From assembly GCA_963741625.1 (NCBI GenBank), contig CAVUIT010000019.1:124001-188000 (forward strand): DNA of 64,000 nucleotides, written 5' to 3'. Source of the DNA: CAWBBA01 sp963741625 (lineage in GTDB: Bacteria; Desulfobacterota; Desulfomonilia; Desulfomonilales; Desulfomonilaceae). A program made the translations under genes and the position numbers. Below, one piece after another: positions 15,975-26,934 of the stretch (positions are counted from its first letter, which is position 1; each line of letters starts with the position of its first letter). The notes beneath the pieces were generated by a model that worked only from the letters and a program-made list of their open reading frames with translations, was not told where the DNA came from and did no database searches.

Positions 15975-18576
15975 TCAGCTTGCCGCCAATTGTCTCTCTA
16001 CAAATCGGAGATGATCCCCCTCCGGCTCTGCCTCGATTGTCGCGCCTGGACGGAATTTGCCCCCGAGAATATCCAGCGCCAGAGGATTCTCGATGAGCCG
16101 CTGAATAGCCCGCTTGAGCGGGCCGCGCGCCGTACGCGGGATCGTACCCTTCGGCTGCGAGCATATCTCGTGCCCGCGGATCAAGGACCAGCGTGAGCTT
16201 GTTGTCGGCCAGCCGCTTGTTGAGCCGCCCCATTTGAATGTCCACGATCTGCTTGATCTGCTCTCTGTCCAGAGCATGGAAGATGATCACATCGTCCAGC
16301 CGGTTCAAGAACTCCGGCTTGAAGTGCATCCTGAGAGCGTCCATGACACTCCGGCGCATCTTCTCTTCGTCTTTTCCCGCATAGTCTCGGATCTCCACGG
16401 AGCCGATGTTGGAGGTCATGATAATTATGCAGTTCTTGAAATCGACAGTGCGCCCCTTGCCGTCGGTAAGCCGCCCGTCATCGAGTATTTGCAGCAGAGC
16501 GTTGAAAACCTCGGGATGGGCCTTTTCAATTTCGTCGAAGAGGACCACTGAATAAGGGCGCCTTCGAACAGCCTCCGTCAGGTATCCCCCCTCCTCATAG
16601 CCGACGTATCCCGGAGGAGCCCCGATAAGTCGCGCAACCGAATGCCTTTCCATGTACTCGGACATGTCGATCCGCACCATTGCTTGTTCATCATCGAAGA
16701 GGAATTCCGCGAGGGCTCGTGCAAGTTCGGTCTTGCCAACTCCGGTGGGCCCCATGAAGATGAACGAACCGATCGGCCGATTCGGGTCCTGTAAGCCGGA
16801 TCGCGCCCGCCGCACAGCATTCGCAACGGCAACTATTGCTTCTCGCTGGCCGATTACACGCTGCCCGATTCTTTCCTCAATCCTGAGCAGTTTGTCGACT
16901 TCGCCTTCCAGCATTCTGGAGACGGGGATGCCGGTCCACTTTGCCACTACCTCGGCTATATCTTCCGGTCCCACTTCCTCTTTCAAAAGGCCTCCCTCCT
17001 GCTGGATGAGAGCGAGTTCCTCATTTTTGTCCTTAATGTCCTTTTCCAACGATATGAGCATGCCGTATTTGAGTTCAGCGGCCTTGCTCAGGTCGCCTTC
17101 CCGTTCTGCTTTGATCGCTTCGGTCTTGGCACGTTCGTACCTTTCCTTCAGTTCCCTTATCGCAGTTATGATTTCCTTTTCCTTGTGCCACTGCGTCTTG
17201 AGCAGGTCCGATTGGGAGGTTAACTGCGCGATTTCAGCGCGCACCTTCTGGAGTCGTTCTTTGCTGGTCGGGTCGGATTCCTTGTTTAGCGCTTGCTGCT
17301 CGATTTGAAGCTGGATAATGCGCCGGTCTATCTCGTCGATTTCTGTAGGCATCGAGTCTATTTCAATTCTTAGCTTGGACGAAGCCTCGTCTATGAGGTC
17401 GATGGCCTTATCCGGCAAGAAGCGGTCGGTAATGTACCGGTGAGATAGAGTGACCGCGGCTATTATTGCCGCATCCTGAATCCTGACGCCATGATGCACT
17501 TCATATCTCTCTTTGAGACCTCTCAGGATCGAAATGGAGTCCTCCACGGAAGGTTCGGCCACGTAAATCGGTTGGAATCGACGTTCGAACGCGGGATCTT
17601 TTTCAATGTGTTTCCTGTACTCGTTGATCGTTGTAGCGCCAACGCATCGGAGTTCACCGCGAGCAAGAGCTGGTTTGAGCATGTTGGACGCGTCGATTGC
17701 CCCTTCGGCCGCGCCGGCCCCGACCAGCGTGTGCATTTCATCGATAAAGAGAATGATTTCGCCCGCGGACCCGGTAACCTCTTTGAGGACGGCTTTGAGT
17801 CGATCCTCAAACTCTCCGCGATACTTCGCGCCGGCCACAAGCTGTCCAATGTCCAGCCCCAACACTCGCTTTCCTTTGAGTGTTTCGGGAATGTCACCCG
17901 ACACGATTCTTCCGGCCAATCCTTCCACAATGGCGGTCTTACCGACCCCGGGGTCCCCTATGAGGACAGGATTATTCTTAGTCCTTCGCGAGAGGACTTG
18001 GATGATTCGCCTGATCTCGTCGTCACGACCAATGACCGGGTCGAGCTTCCCTTTGCGTGCAAGCTCAGTGAGATCGCGGGTGAAACGCTTCAGGGCCTGA
18101 TATTTTTCCTCAGGGGCTTGGTCTGTGACTCTCTGGGTGCCCCGAATGTCGGTTAAGACCTTGTAGATCTTGTCCCTGGTCACTCCTCGGCCGGTGAGAA
18201 TTCTTGATGACGCGGTTCCCGAAACTTCGGAAAGGGCTATAAGAAGGTGCTCCACGGAAACATATTCATCCTTGAGCTGCTCCATTTCTTTGAACGCGGC
18301 TTCAAGGACTGCTCTGAGCCGGTCGGAATAGTACCTTTCCGCAGCGGCACCAGTCTGCTTGGGCAAGCCTTCCACCGCGTGAAGGGCTTCGTTCCGGATG
18401 CGGTCCGGGTCGGCCCCCAACTTCTTGAGGATTTCAACGCAGATGCCTTCTTCGTCAGAAAGTAGCGCCAGCAGCAGGTGCTCGGTTTCCACCTGCGGAT
18501 TACCCCGGTTGGCCGCGGTAGTCTGTGCCAGTTCCAAAGCTTCCTGTGATTTGAGTGTGAATTTTTCCGCGCGCAT
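15975..18576 (-). CDS. clpB: ClpB disaggregase, frameshifted near the C-terminus
   Basis: Hexameric AAA+ chaperone that rescues aggregated proteins with DnaK. Order: two Clp_N repeats (EKFTLKSQEALELAQTTA..., residues 1-145), NBD1 with GDPGVGKTAIVEGLA and IILFIDEMHTLVGAG, a coiled-coil M domain (about 400-520), and NBD2 with GPTGVGKTELARALAE, ARLIGAPPGYVGYEEGG and VVLFDEIEKAHPEVFN. At YDPAYGARP the frame slips: an extra C in CGGCCCGCTC leads to a false tail ending at 15826. The adjacent frame gives the true tail LKRAIQRLIENPLALDIL...FVERQLAAS, stopping at 15975. The corrected protein is 866 residues. Confidence 0.92.
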
Positions 18577-19052
18577 GTGAGACTCCTACCGGATCAAACT
18601 TTCAGGTAGTCGTCCAGCGGAAAAAAGCCCCCTGAGACTGGTTGAGGCGGATTTGGCGAGGTCCGGTAGTCGCCCTATCCGTACGCAGGGCATGGGCCGG
18701 CTGAACGACAACGCTTTACCAGTCAGGTAAATCATGTTCACGGCTCTGTCAATTGCCCCGTGCCCGTTAAACTAGGATGCATCAGCCTTTTCTTGTTGAT
18801 TATTGACAGCGGCGCCTCTCAACGCTTAATATGATTTACCTAGTTGTCTGCTAGGACTTGGGCTGGAAGAGTCTGTTCGGAAGAGCATCCCAACACGGCC
18901 TTAGGACTGGGTCTTGTGCCCGGAACCTCTCGCCGTTGGGCTATTTTCTGAACACATCCAAGGTCCAGGTCATATTTTTCTGTAGAGCGGAACCCCACGG
19001 GGCAAGCCGTTCGTTCTATCTTCGCGGTTGGGGTGGAACGGAGCCTAACCTC
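18577..19052. other. Divergent upstream region of clpB and the HD-GYP gene
   Basis: No gene is supported. A promoter for the plus-strand gene is listed separately (18803-18832). I found no CIRCE-type operator or sigma-32 promoter for clpB by eye. Confidence 0.4.
18803..18832 (+). promoter_or_regulatory. Sigma-70-type promoter for the HD-GYP regulator
   Basis: TTGACA at 18803-18808 and TAATAT at 18827-18832 are separated by 18 bp. The boxes match the consensus at 6/6 and 5/6 positions and point at the response-regulator gene. Confidence 0.45.
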
Positions 19053-20603
19053 TTGCCGTACGACCATAACAATTCCCTCGATGGCGACTCGGCCCTTACG
19101 ACCAAGGGTTCGGTACTGGTTATCGACGATGATCATACCACTCTTGGGGTGCTCAGAGACCTGTTGACGATCAACGGGTTCTCGGTGTTAACAGCCAAGG
19201 AGGGCGGGGAAGGCATAGAGATCTTCAAGGAAAGGACCCCTGACCTGGTTGTGACGGACATCCACATGCCTAAAGTGGACGGATTGGAGGTCCTCGGTAC
19301 CGTCGGGAAAATTGACGGGACGGTGCCTGTGGTGGTTGTGACAGGCCACGGCGATCTAGACAATGCCGTGCGGGCACTAAGACGCGGGGCTCATGATTTT
19401 CTGCTGAAGCCGGTCAATGCTGAGATACTCGTGAATACGGTTCAAAAGGGGATCGAACATTGCAAGCTTCGGCGTTTTGAGAGGGACTACCAACGTTTGC
19501 TGGAAGAAGAAGTAGAGAAGAGGACGACGGAGCTAGCCAGAACCAACGAATTCTTGAAAGGAATTCTGGATAGCTCTACGGGAGTTTCCATCGTCTTGAC
19601 TGATTTCGACCACAACGTGCTCTTCTGGAACACGGGCGCTCAGAACATTTTTGGCTATACAGCCGAGGAAATGGTCGGGTCGTCTGTTTTCAAGCTTTAT
19701 GGGGAAGATAACGTTGGGATGGAAGCTATGGAAAACCTGCGCCGCATCATGCAAATCAAGGCGGGTACCGTACAGGGACAAATCAAGCACGTGTCCAAGG
19801 ATGGCCAGGGGCTAACCATTTCTACGGCTGTTTCTCCAATGCTGGACGGTTCAGGGAACATACGTGGCATTCTTGGGCTTGGCCGGGACGTCACCGAGGA
19901 GGTTCGCCTGCACGAGGAGCTGGTGAAGTCATATCAGCGCATCCGAAGGCATCAGGGCGCTTCCATCTTTGCTCTCGCCAAGCTCGCGGAATCTCGGGAC
20001 GGAGAGACAGCTTTTCATCTTTCGCGACTTCAGGCCTATTGCAGGATTCTATGCGACCAACTTGCCGCGCGGCCTCTCTATAAAGAATTTATGACTCAAC
20101 AGTTCATCGAAGACCTTGTCCAATGCTCTGTGCTGCATGACATAGGCAAGGTGGGGATACCCGACTCCATTCTGTTCAACTCCAAGAAGTTTGGGATCGA
20201 CGAGTTCGAAGTCATGAAGCGGCACTCCGTCTACGGTGGGGCCGCGCTTGAGGAAGCAGCACATGAGGCGGGGGATAAGGAAAGCTATCTGTATCTCGCC
20301 AAGGATGTGGCCTATTACCACCATGAGAGATGGGACGGGACCGGATATCCGTTTGGGCTGAAGGGAGAGGAGATACCTTTGTCTGCTCGCGTCGTTGCGG
20401 TCGCAGACGTTTATGACGCCTTAACCACCGAGCGTCGCTACAAAAGATCCTACTCGCACGAAGAGGCCCGAGACCTCATCGTTGTCGAGAAGAGTAAGCA
20501 ATTCGACCCGGAACTCGTCGAGACGTTCCTTGAAGTGGAAGGCCAATTCAAGACTATTCGGGACAAGATCCCGAGAGGCGGCCGTCACCCCCAATCGAAA
20601 TAA
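19053..20603 (+). CDS. Response regulator with PAS and HD-GYP domains
   Basis: Likely c-di-GMP phosphodiesterase controlled by phosphorylation and a PAS sensor. N-terminal REC domain: SVLVIDDDHTTLGVLRDLL, phospho-acceptor Asp in DLVVTDIHMPKVDG, VVTGHGD and Lys in FLLKPV. A coiled linker leads to a PAS domain (FLKGILDSSTGVSIVLTDFDHNVLFWN, key part ILDSSTG; then FGYTAEEMVG). The HD-GYP domain has VLHDIGKVGIPD, MKRHSVYGG, HHERWDGTGYPFGLKGEEIP and VADVYDALTTERRYK, with all metal ligands present. The start is uncertain: TTG 19053 has GGAG upstream and lies close to REC; the frame is open to 18858. No histidine kinase is adjacent. Confidence 0.85.
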   Translation: MPYDHNNSLDGDSALTTKGSVLVIDDDHTTLGVLRDLLTINGFSVLTAKEGGEGIEIFKERTPDLVVTDIHMPKVDGLEVLGTVGKIDGTVPVVVVTGHGDLDNAVRALRRGAHDFLLKPVNAEILVNTVQKGIEHCKLRRFERDYQRLLEEEVEKRTTELARTNEFLKGILDSSTGVSIVLTDFDHNVLFWNTGAQNIFGYTAEEMVGSSVFKLYGEDNVGMEAMENLRRIMQIKAGTVQGQIKHVSKDGQGLTISTAVSPMLDGSGNIRGILGLGRDVTEEVRLHEELVKSYQRIRRHQGASIFALAKLAESRDGETAFHLSRLQAYCRILCDQLAARPLYKEFMTQQFIEDLVQCSVLHDIGKVGIPDSILFNSKKFGIDEFEVMKRHSVYGGAALEEAAHEAGDKESYLYLAKDVAYYHHERWDGTGYPFGLKGEEIPLSARVVAVADVYDALTTERRYKRSYSHEEARDLIVVEKSKQFDPELVETFLEVEGQFKTIRDKIPRGGRHPQSK

Positions 20604-20648
20604 TGGCTCAAATGTCCCTCAGAGGTAACGGTTCATCGGGCATTTGGA

Positions 20649-20706
20649 GACCGGCGCGGAGGCCGGTCCTACCGGGCTCATGGTAGGGCCGGCGTCCCTG
20701 CCGGCC
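20649..20706. repeat. GC-rich dispersed repeat, GGTAGGGCCGGC type
   Basis: Contains GAGGCCGGTCCTACC and GGTAGGGCCGGCGTCCCTGC, imperfect reverse complements. A relative lies at 39464-39534. It separates the convergent HD-GYP gene and glnE. Confidence 0.5.
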
Positions 20707-20746
20707 ACGTTTCTGGCTAAACCGCTTTCCCGGTAAACGGTCACCT

Positions 20747-23700
20747 TCAAAGAAGTCCTGCTGACGTCCCTCGATCATCAACCGCAGCGAAAAAAGAGTT
20801 GTATATTTTCCTGATGGATCCGGTGATTCTGAAATAATCGTTGAGAAGGCGGTCTTCACCCTGATCTCCATATCCTAGCCTCCATGCCAGGCCCTTCAGT
20901 TTGTCCCCTCCCAGCGGCATTCGGTCGACGCTGCGATGTTCCATAATGCGGAGACGGTCTTCCAGACTGATCAGGAATCGATAGCCCGAGTCGAGTGTAC
21001 GGAACGATTCCTCGTCAAGCAATTCGGCGCGGTGCAGAGCTGCAAGGGCTTCGAGAGTGTTGTTGCGGATTATTTCGGGCCTACGTGCCGCATGTTTGAG
21101 AATGTTCGCCTGGACAAAAAACTCCACATCGACCAATCCGCCATGTCCCGTCTTCAAATCCACGTGCAAGTCGTCTTCCATGGCCAGCTCGCTTTCCATT
21201 CTTCCTCGCAATTTGGCTATTTCCCGCAGTCCTTCGTCCGAAAGCTCAGTCTTGACTATGCAGTCCCGAACGATCTGGGTAACCTCTTCAGCAAGGCGTG
21301 ACGGGCCGGTGACGGGGCGGGCCTTGATCAAAGCCTGCTTTTCCCAAAGCCAGGAAGTGCTCCTGTGGTAGTCCCTAAAGGCGGAAAGAGAAGACACCAG
21401 GGGGCCTTTGTTGCCCGATGGTCTCAGCCTGGCATCGATGGCGAAGACAGTTCCTTCTGATGTTGGAACACTGAGAATTGACATTATTCGGCTGGCCAGC
21501 CGAGTAAACCACTCGTGGCTCGAGAACCGGCCGATCTGCTCTGAAGGGGGGTCGTAGATGAATATGACATCCAGATCGGAGAGATATGTCATCTCCATTC
21601 CGCCAAGTTTTCCCATACCCACGATCACGAACGGCAGTGTTTCGAAGAAATCAAAAGCGCCGAACTTTCGACCCATCTCCTTCAAAGCGATTTCCACCGC
21701 TCCCTGTAGGCAGACCTCGGCCAGGTCAGTGACAAGCTTTCGAGCCACGAATGGTTCGATGTCGCCGGAAAGGTGCCTCACGCCTATCATGAGCATTTCG
21801 TCATTCTTGAATATTCTCAGCACATCAAGTCCAGACTCCAGGTCCGAGCAGTACGCGAGCCGCTCGGCCAATTCTGTTTCCAGGGCCTCCTTTTCTCTTG
21901 GATGATACTCCGCTCCTCGGGCTATGAGAGAATCGATCGATTGGGGGTGACGGATCAAGAGATCGGTAAAGAACCTGCTTTCTCCCAGGATCTTCACAAT
22001 GAATTTGATCGTCGGGGGGTTCTCGAGCAAAGTTGCAAAATACGTCGTGTGGGAATGCAGCGAGTCAATGTAGCTATCGAGCGCAATGAGCGCCCCGCCG
22101 GGTTCGGGCGCCTTCAAGAGCTCTTCGAGAAAGAGCGGCGCCAGACGCTCCAGGAGATGACGCCCTTTCTCGGACTTAATTTTTCTGTCGGAAGGAGTCA
22201 CAAGATTTTTCAAAACCGGATATGAGGCGGCGGGATCCTCGAAGCCTAACTCCGCGAGAACAGCCAAAGCGCTATTTTCGTCGTCAATGGCCTCTAAGAG
22301 CTCTCTTTACTGCAGGGGAAACCTGTCTGCCGACATCATCTTCAGAGTGGAATAAACTGGAAAAGAGTTCCTCAACCGCCTTCCGTCTTCGTTCCAGGTC
22401 CAAGAGAAATGACTGGAGAGCATCTTCTCTGTATCCCATTCTCCGTGCCAGTTCTTCCTGTTCTTCAACGGTTCTGGGCAGTTCATGGGTTTGGAGTTGA
22501 TGATTGATCTGAATGCAATGCTCGGTTCGACGGAAGAACAGGTATGCCTCACGCAGTTTGTCCATCGTCCCTTTGTCCAGAAGTCCTGCCTCACGGAGAA
22601 GGCTCATGGCTTCCAGAGTACCGGCAGATCGCACTCGTGGCGTTTTCCCGCCGTTAATAAGCTGAAGCGCTTGAACAAAGAATTCGATCTCCCGGATTCC
22701 TCCTTGGCCCAACTTTATGTTGATTCCGGGCTTTCTTTTCAACTGCGTTTCAATACGCAGCTTCATCAGTCTCATGTCTTCCAGAGTCGAGTAGTCCAAA
22801 TGCTTTCGATAAATGAAGGGTTCCAGTTCTTCAATGAACGATTTTCCAAGGCCCAGGTCTCCCGCCAGGGGCACCGCCTTCATGAGAGCGGCTCGTTCCC
22901 AGGTCCTACCCCATCCCAGGTAGTAATCGAGCGCATTACTTACGGACGGGACTAGTTCTCCCCTTTCTCCTTCCGGCCTCAATCTGAGATCGAGTCGGAA
23001 TACAAATCCATCTTCGGTGACGTCGGAGAGTGAGTGAGTAACCGATTGCACCAGCGCTTCATAGAATCGTCTGACGGACCTCGACTCCGGACCGCCGGTC
23101 CTGCCTTCTTCCGGGCCTCTCAGGAAGATCAAATCAACGTCGGAGGAGAAATTCAGCTCACTACCTGAGATTTTCCCCATTCCGACAACCACCAATCCAG
23201 TTCCGTCATCCACCTCCGAAGGCCGGCCATGTTTAGAAACGAGCCTCTGCCAGTGAAATTCCAGAGCCACTTCAATGCAGGCGCCAGCTAGGTCCGAAAG
23301 CTCTGCCATCACTTCCTGTACCGCGGACATCCTCGCCAAGTCCCTCGTACCGATACGTAGATACTCTTCTTCCTTGTACCAGCGGAGTTCCCGATCCAAG
23401 TCCGCGGTCTGCGGGATATCCTTTATTCGGTCGCGTAGCTCTCTCTCCATCAGAGGCCGTGTCTTACGTGTCAGGTACCCCTTATGCAGGAAAAGGGAGT
23501 CTAAAAGGCCGGTATTCCTGTGGAGAATTGAAAAGAGAAACCTGGAACCCGCGACCGCCGCAAGAAAAGGAAGTCTCACCGCTTGGTCCGCTAGGATTAG
23601 CTTTACCGTCTCGGATGCATCTCCTGCCAACAAGTCCTCTACACGACCTGCCGCGCTTCTAAAATTGGCGGTGCAGAGGATCTCCTTGATAAGCCGATCT

Positions 23701-23783
23701 CGCGCCCCGGTGGAGAGCCCGGACAAAAAATCCCACAGCTTCGGGCAATTACTTTTGATGTACAAGGGCCAGGCAGTTTCCAT
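20747..23783 (-). CDS. glnE: Bifunctional glutamine synthetase adenylyltransferase GlnE, frameshifted mid-gene
   Basis: GlnE adenylylates and deadenylylates glutamine synthetase in response to PII and glutamine. The N-terminal half (from METAWPLYIKSN) has GMGKISGSELNFSSDVDLIFL, the first nucleotidyltransferase site. The C-terminal half has GMGKLGGMEMTYLSDLDVIFIYD, the second, each followed by the GlnD-PII-uridylyltransferase-type helical domain. Between them the first frame ends RALRGH at about 22284 and the next starts AIDDENSALAVLAELGFED. One extra G in AGAGGCCATT explains the split. Corrected length is 1011 residues, near the usual 950. The two halves are not two natural genes, since the break falls inside one linker helix. 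Confidence 0.85.
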
Positions 23784-23839
23784 ACTTTGTCGTGTTTCTG
23801 AGAATAGCGATGTTCGGACTTGGACGAATTCTGTGCGGC

Positions 23840-24304
23840 TCAGACCTGGGGGGCTTCCGGCAGAGGATCTTCGTCAGATATCATGGGAATGCCGCTCCGC
23901 GCCACCAGTGCGGTGGCCACTCCACAGCCCTGTTGCTTGTTACCTTCGATGTCTACTCTCCGGATGCCGCACGAGGGACTCCCTTCCTTAAATATGATCA
24001 GATCGGGAGAAATCAGTTCCACTACACGGGCTGTTTCCTCTGCCCCTCGCAGAAACGAGAGAGTCCTATCAGTTCCGTTCGAGTCTATTATGGTAGCCTC
24101 CCCCCGTAATACGGCAGCGCCGTCACCCCCTGAGAACCGGCAGGGAAGCCGAGGTATACCCAGTCCACCAAGGATCTCCGGACACACGGGAACAAGCACG
24201 GCCTTGGCTCGTAGCGCTTCCAGCAGAGGGTGCGGACGTGAACTTCCATCGTAGCGAGTACGTAATCCTGCGAGGCAGGCGCTTAAGACAATTCTGTTCA
24301 GCAT
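23840..24304 (-). CDS. DUF523 family protein
   Basis: A 154-residue protein of the DUF523 family, function unknown. Motifs: VLSACLAGLRTRYDG, VPVCPEILGGLGIPR, IIFKEGSPSCGI and GCGVATALVARSGI. Conserved Cys residues suggest a metal or Fe-S role. It ends 56 bp upstream of glnE and may share its transcript. The ATG at 24304 follows a modest ribosome site. Confidence 0.85.
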   Translation of the reverse strand: MLNRIVLSACLAGLRTRYDGSSRPHPLLEALRAKAVLVPVCPEILGGLGIPRLPCRFSGGDGAAVLRGEATIIDSNGTDRTLSFLRGAEETARVVELISPDLIIFKEGSPSCGIRRVDIEGNKQQGCGVATALVARSGIPMISDEDPLPEAPQV

Positions 24305-24385
24305 GTTGGCACCCGATGAAAGTTATATAGAACGCCAGAAGTAATAGCCCAAACTGAGGGTGACTCAGTGGGGACGGGTAGAATT

Positions 24386-24440
24386 GGTGGGACAGGCATC
24401 TTGCGTGTTTCTGAATGACAGGCAAGATGCCTGTCTCACC
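24386..24440. repeat. Dispersed inverted repeat, GGTGGGAC type
   Basis: GGTGGGACAGGCATCTTGC at the left and GCAAGATGCCTGTCTCACC at the right form a near-perfect 19-bp inverted repeat with a 17-bp spacer. It lies between the DUF523 gene start and the purM 3' end. Confidence 0.75.
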
Positions 24441-24521
24441 AATATGTTTCCAGGGTGAATATGTGTTCCGGACGATGGCATTGGTCTGGGCTTTTGGCCT
24501 ACTCTATGTTATGCTCCAGCA

Positions 24522-25566
24522 TCAACGAAAAACTACGGTCTCACCGGTGTCGGGGCGAGGAATTACCTCACCGATAACCCATGTGGGCATTCCCTTGCTT
24601 CGCAGGTTTTCCAGGGCCGCTTCCGCCAGGTCAGGACTTACAATCACCACAAACCCGACACCCATGTTGAAGGTTCGGTACATCTCGAAATCGTCCAGAC
24701 AAGCGTCTCTCTGAATTAGAGCGAAAATTGGGGGAACTACCCAGGAGCTTTTGGTTATTGCGACGGCAGACTCCGCGGGCAGGACCCGTGGAATATTGCC
24801 GACGAATCCGCCGCCGGTGATGTGGGCCATTCCCGAAACAGGAACAGTCCTGCACAACTCGAGAACCGGTTTGACGTAAATGACAGTTGGGGTGAGCAGC
24901 TCCTCTCCAAGCGACTTTCCCAGCTCGGCAAATATAGTTTCCAGGCGATATCTCTTGCGTTCCAGAAGAACTTTCCTGACCAGGCTGAATCCGTTGCTGT
25001 GAAGGCCCGACGAGGCCACTCCCAAGGACCGTATCTCCGGTCTTGATCTTTGAGCCGTCCACCACATCCGGATGATCTACCATCCCAACGCAAAAGCCGG
25101 CCAGGTCGTATTCTCCAGGGGCGTAAAAATCCGGCATTTCCGCGGTCTCGCCGCCTATGAGAGAACAACCGGCCAATTCGCAGCCACGGACAATGCCTGA
25201 AATAACCGCCCGAACTGTTTCGGCCTCGATGGACCCCGTCGCGAAGTAGTCCAGAAAAAAGAGCGGTTCCGCGCCCATCACAAGAAGATCGTTGACGTTC
25301 ATTGCTACAAGGTCTATGCCCACCGTGTCATGTATCCCGGTAAGGAACGCTATTTTCAACTTTGTGCCGACACCGTCGGTGGCCGAAACCAATACAGGAT
25401 CCCGGTGTCCGCTCCACTGGGGGCGGAACATGGCTGCGAAGCCGCCCATCTTCCCCATGACTTCCGGTCTGAACGTGGATTTGATGCGATCAGCTAGCGA
25501 ACCGATTACTCGGTCGGCCAGTTCCACATCCACTCCCGCATCTTTGTACGTGATCTTCTCATTCAT
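24522..25566 (-). CDS. purM: Phosphoribosylformylglycinamidine cyclo-ligase PurM, frameshifted
   Basis: Fifth step of purine synthesis: FGAM to AIR with ATP. The first frame has YKDAGVDVELADR, VLVSATDGVGTKLKIA, IDLVAMNVNDLLVMGAEPLFFLDYFA and LIGGETAEMPDFY. After GDTVLG it goes off frame; the next frame continues VASSGLHSNGFSLVRKVLLE, then MAHITGGGFVGNIPRVLP and MYRTFNMGVGFVVIV. One extra G in TTGGGAGTG explains it; corrected length is 347 residues. Its start overlaps the end of mtaD by 8 bases, so the two are co-transcribed. Confidence 0.9.
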
Positions 25567-26905
25567 TTGTCACGAGATCTCCATAGGTTGTTATTCCGAG
25601 GTCCTTGCCGATGTTCGCAGCCACTCCGCGAGCCCGAGCCATAAGGTTGTCCTCGTCAACGGTCGTGATTCGGCCATCTCTGACCACCCATCTGCCGTTC
25701 ACCATCACATGCCGGACATCCGTGCCCCGAGCCGCGTAGGCCAGATGAGATATGGGATCATACAGCGGCGTAAGATGCGGACGATTCAGGTTAATCACTA
25801 TGAGGTCGGCAAGTTTTCCAGGTTCCAGTGAGCCGATCCGATCTTCCATCCCCAACACTCTTGCACCGTCTATTGTGGCCATACGCAGTACCGTGCGAGC
25901 GTCCAGCGCTTGGGGATCGCCGGTGATTAGCTTGGCCATCAAGGAAGCGGAACGCATTTCCTCGAAAAGATCCAGATTATTGTTGCTGGCCGGGCCGTCA
26001 GTGCCGATGGCTACTGTTATGCCTTTGGCGAGGAGATCTTGCACTGGAGCTGCCCCTGATGCCAGCTTCATATTGCTCTCCGGACAGTGCACTATCCCTG
26101 TGGCGGACTCGGCTAACATCTCTTGTTCTGCGTCAGATACGTGAACCGCATGGACCGCGACAAAGTCCCGGCCCAGGATTCCCAATCTGCGGAGGTGCTC
26201 GACCGGGCTTACACCATGCTGTCTCTGGATTTCCTCCACTTCCTGCGCGGTTTCAGAAACGTGACAGAAGAGAAGAATACCGTGATTCCGGCTGAGTGCG
26301 CTGGCCGCCTGCAAAGTCTCCGCGCTGCACAGGTACGGCGAATGACAGAACAGCGCGCGCGTGATCAATGAATCGGTAGGGCACCCCGCAAGGAACGTGT
26401 CCGCCCGTTTCCTCCACGAGCCGGGCACGGGAGCGTCAGGTGTCGGCACATCAAGGATCCCCTGGGCCACCACTGCTCTGAGTCCCACATCCAGAGCTGC
26501 TTGTGCAGCGTTCTCCATGTGGAAATATCCGTCGGCAAAAGTGGTAACACCGTTTAACGCCATTTCCATGGCGGAAAGGCACGTGCCCAGATAAACGAAT
26601 TCGGGCCCTGCATGCTTTGCTTCAGAAGGAAAGATATAGCTATTGAGCCACTGGTCCAGCGGCAGATCGTCCGCAATCCCTCTAAGAAGGCTCATGGCCG
26701 CGTGGGTGTGGGCATTGACAAGACCCGGCATGATCAAACAGTTGGAACAGTCGATCACATTGTCCCGCGGAAGGCCCGAATCGTTGGGAATGTTAACCTG
26801 AAGAAGGCTATTCCCGTTGATTATTGTCTTGCCATGCGGCACGACCTCCGGGCAAGCAGGATCGGCCAGAATGAGACCGTTCACTAGTATTGTTTCAGCA
26901 TTCAC
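25559..26905 (-). CDS. mtaD: 5'-methylthioadenosine/S-adenosylhomocysteine deaminase (MtaD-type)
   Basis: Zinc amidohydrolase converting SAH or MTA to inosyl forms. The 448-residue protein has PGLVNAHTHAAMSLLRG (metal HxH), GITLFCH-like LLFCHVSETAQEVEEIQ, VAVHAVHVSDAEQ, IVHCPESNMKLASG and IGTDGPASNNNLDLFEEM (catalytic Asp), as in the ATZ/TRZ-like subgroup. In the same operon, PNP can then cleave the resulting inosine-type nucleosides, so the pair forms a salvage route used when MTA phosphorylase or SahH are absent. Some relatives deaminate other compounds. Confidence 0.83.
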   Translation of the reverse strand: MNAETILVNGLILADPACPEVVPHGKTIINGNSLLQVNIPNDSGLPRDNVIDCSNCLIMPGLVNAHTHAAMSLLRGIADDLPLDQWLNSYIFPSEAKHAGPEFVYLGTCLSAMEMALNGVTTFADGYFHMENAAQAALDVGLRAVVAQGILDVPTPDAPVPGSWRKRADTFLAGCPTDSLITRALFCHSPYLCSAETLQAASALSRNHGILLFCHVSETAQEVEEIQRQHGVSPVEHLRRLGILGRDFVAVHAVHVSDAEQEMLAESATGIVHCPESNMKLASGAAPVQDLLAKGITVAIGTDGPASNNNLDLFEEMRSASLMAKLITGDPQALDARTVLRMATIDGARVLGMEDRIGSLEPGKLADLIVINLNRPHLTPLYDPISHLAYAARGTDVRHVMVNGRWVVRDGRITTVDEDNLMARARGVAANIGKDLGITTYGDLVTNE

Positions 26906-26934
26906 AGAGGAAATCTCTCAATGTCAGCCCTTAC

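Noticed and set aside
17491..18156. A 221-codon plus-strand frame within clpB
   Set aside because: It is the antisense shadow of the conserved NBD1 of ClpB and resembles no family.
20747..23783. Two separate genes for the two halves of GlnE
   Set aside because: The break is explained by a single extra base, the sequence resumes without gap in the next frame, and a similar slip occurs in many other genes here.
23275..23991. A 238-codon plus-strand frame opposite glnE
   Set aside because: Antisense to the conserved GlnE N-terminal domain and rich in Ser and Arg, as expected for a shadow frame.
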